A stretch of 6,282 nt of DNA from Candidatus Aminicenantota bacterium (lineage in GTDB: Bacteria; Acidobacteriota; Aminicenantia; Aminicenantales; JAFGAV01). The stretch is taken from assembly GCA_016867615.1 (NCBI GenBank), contig VGJG01000110.1:1-6282 (forward strand). Direction: 5' to 3'. Positions 5,588 through 6,282 of this stretch are shown one piece after another; within the stretch, counting starts at the first letter, position 1; the number at the start of each line of letters is the position of its first letter. The notes under the pieces are model-generated. The model was not told the DNA's origin. It saw nothing but the letters and a program-made list of their open reading frames with translations, and did not search any database. A program made the translations under genes and the position numbers.

Positions 5588-6282
5588 ATGGACGAAGAAA
5601 AAAAAGACGAAGTCACATTGGTCGGAATGAGCGGGGCCTACAAGGACAGAACCTACCGGTTGGACAAGGAGGATTTTCTCGTCGGGCGCGCCCGGGATTG
5701 CGACCTGCGCATGGATGAAAACACGATCTCCGGCCGGCATGCCAGAATTCTCAGGGTCCAGGACCATTACGAAGTCGAAGACCTTCAATCCACCAACGGA
5801 ACGTTTCTCGGCGGCCTGCGGGTCAACCGCAAGCGCCTCCGCTCCGGGGACACGATCAAGTTCGACCAGTTCGCATTCCAGTTCATCGACCCCTCGGACG
5901 TCAGCCGGACCATGGTCGCCACGCCCGCCGCGCTGGCCGAGGCCCAGAGGACGATCCACAGGCCCGCGCCCTCTCCCCCTGCGGCGGCCGGGACGGTCTC
6001 CGCTCCCGGGACGCGAAGAGGAGGCTTGGCGGCCGGGGTCGTGGTCGCGGTCCTGATCGCCTTCCTCGTCGGCTTGGGGGGCAACCTCCTCCTCCAGCAG
6101 GCGGTCATCGCCGGGGGCGGCGGCTCCTTCCTGGCCTCCGCCTGGGGCAACCTGGTCTCCATGGCCCAGAGCTATCCGATCATGCACCAGGCCCACCTCT
6201 GGGCTCAAGCGGACCTGGGGCGCTGGCAGAACGTCCTCTCCATCCTCCTGGTCATCCTCAGCGTCATCCTGGGGGGGCTGGC
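5588..6282 (+). CDS. FHA-domain membrane protein (3'-truncated by window edge)
   Basis: An open frame of 231 codons runs off the right edge without a stop. The product starts MDEEKKDEVTLVG and has an N-terminal forkhead-associated domain (about 9-100), which binds phosphothreonine peptides. The key FHA residues are all present: G33-R34 (FLVGRARDCDL), S48 and H51 (ISGRHARIL), and the STNGT loop (68-72) with N70, followed by LRVN and DTIKFDQFAFQF. A Pro/Ala-rich linker (about 104-145, including RPAPSPPAAAG) leads to a hydrophobic segment at about 147-170. A Gly/Ser-rich and aromatic stretch follows, then another hydrophobic segment begins at about 216 (VLSILLVILSVILGGL). The FHA domain would be cytoplasmic and the rest in the membrane, as in Ser/Thr-kinase signalling adaptors. 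The ATG has an excellent AGGAGAGGAG site 5 nt upstream. The C-terminal domain, and hence the output, is not visible; no kinase or phosphatase gene is in the window. Confidence 0.85.
   Translation, partial: MDEEKKDEVTLVGMSGAYKDRTYRLDKEDFLVGRARDCDLRMDENTISGRHARILRVQDHYEVEDLQSTNGTFLGGLRVNRKRLRSGDTIKFDQFAFQFIDPSDVSRTMVATPAALAEAQRTIHRPAPSPPAAAGTVSAPGTRRGGLAAGVVVAVLIAFLVGLGGNLLLQQAVIAGGGGSFLASAWGNLVSMAQSYPIMHQAHLWAQADLGRWQNVLSILLVILSVILGGL

Noticed and set aside
5429..6208. Long in-frame upstream extension of apt to give a 437-residue protein
   Set aside because: Apt homology begins at the ATG at 5428, with a ribosome site and promoter just upstream. The extra residues are low-complexity Gly/Asp/Arg sequence antisense to the clear FHA gene.

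Overview
The window is a high-GC (roughly two-thirds G+C by eye), densely packed stretch of bacterial chromosome with Gram-negative character. HflC is a bacterial inner-membrane protein, the promoters look like sigma70 sites, and there are good Shine-Dalgarno sequences. I see no phage, plasmid, transposon, tRNA, rRNA or CRISPR signal. An Acidobacteriota/Aminicenantes-type or deltaproteobacterial-type genome would fit the gene styles, but this is a guess and not a placement.

Layout: the left edge holds the last 205 codons of hflC (+ strand), a membrane-anchored modulator of the FtsH protease. From 587 to 5428 there is a tight four-gene minus-strand cluster. In transcription order it is apt (adenine phosphoribosyltransferase), an NCS2/AzgA-type purine permease, an exported two-domain GH3 glycosidase of the beta-N-acetylhexosaminidase (NagZ) type, and a PLP-dependent D-cysteine desulfhydrase/ACC deaminase-like enzyme. 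Spacings are 10 bp, 42 bp and a 4-bp ATGA overlap, so one transcript is likely. The last gene ends inside hflC, giving a 32-bp tail-to-tail overlap.

The 159-bp region between apt and the next gene (5429-5587) is the only real intergenic space. It carries two divergent sigma70-like promoters with a 12-bp GC palindrome between them. The rightward promoter drives a gene that runs off the right edge; its product has an N-terminal FHA (phosphothreonine-binding) domain followed by a Pro/Ala-rich linker and membrane segments.

How the genes fit together: apt and the permease make an obvious purine capture pair, with uptake of a nucleobase and then trapping as a nucleotide. The GH3 enzyme would release amino sugars from peptidoglycan or chitin-type material outside the cytoplasm, and the PLP enzyme would degrade a small amino acid, perhaps a D-amino acid. 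A scavenging theme (nucleobase, amino sugar, amino acid) is plausible but is inference. I found no convincing evidence of a novel defence or mobile system; the points worth a second look are divergent motifs and the operon composition.
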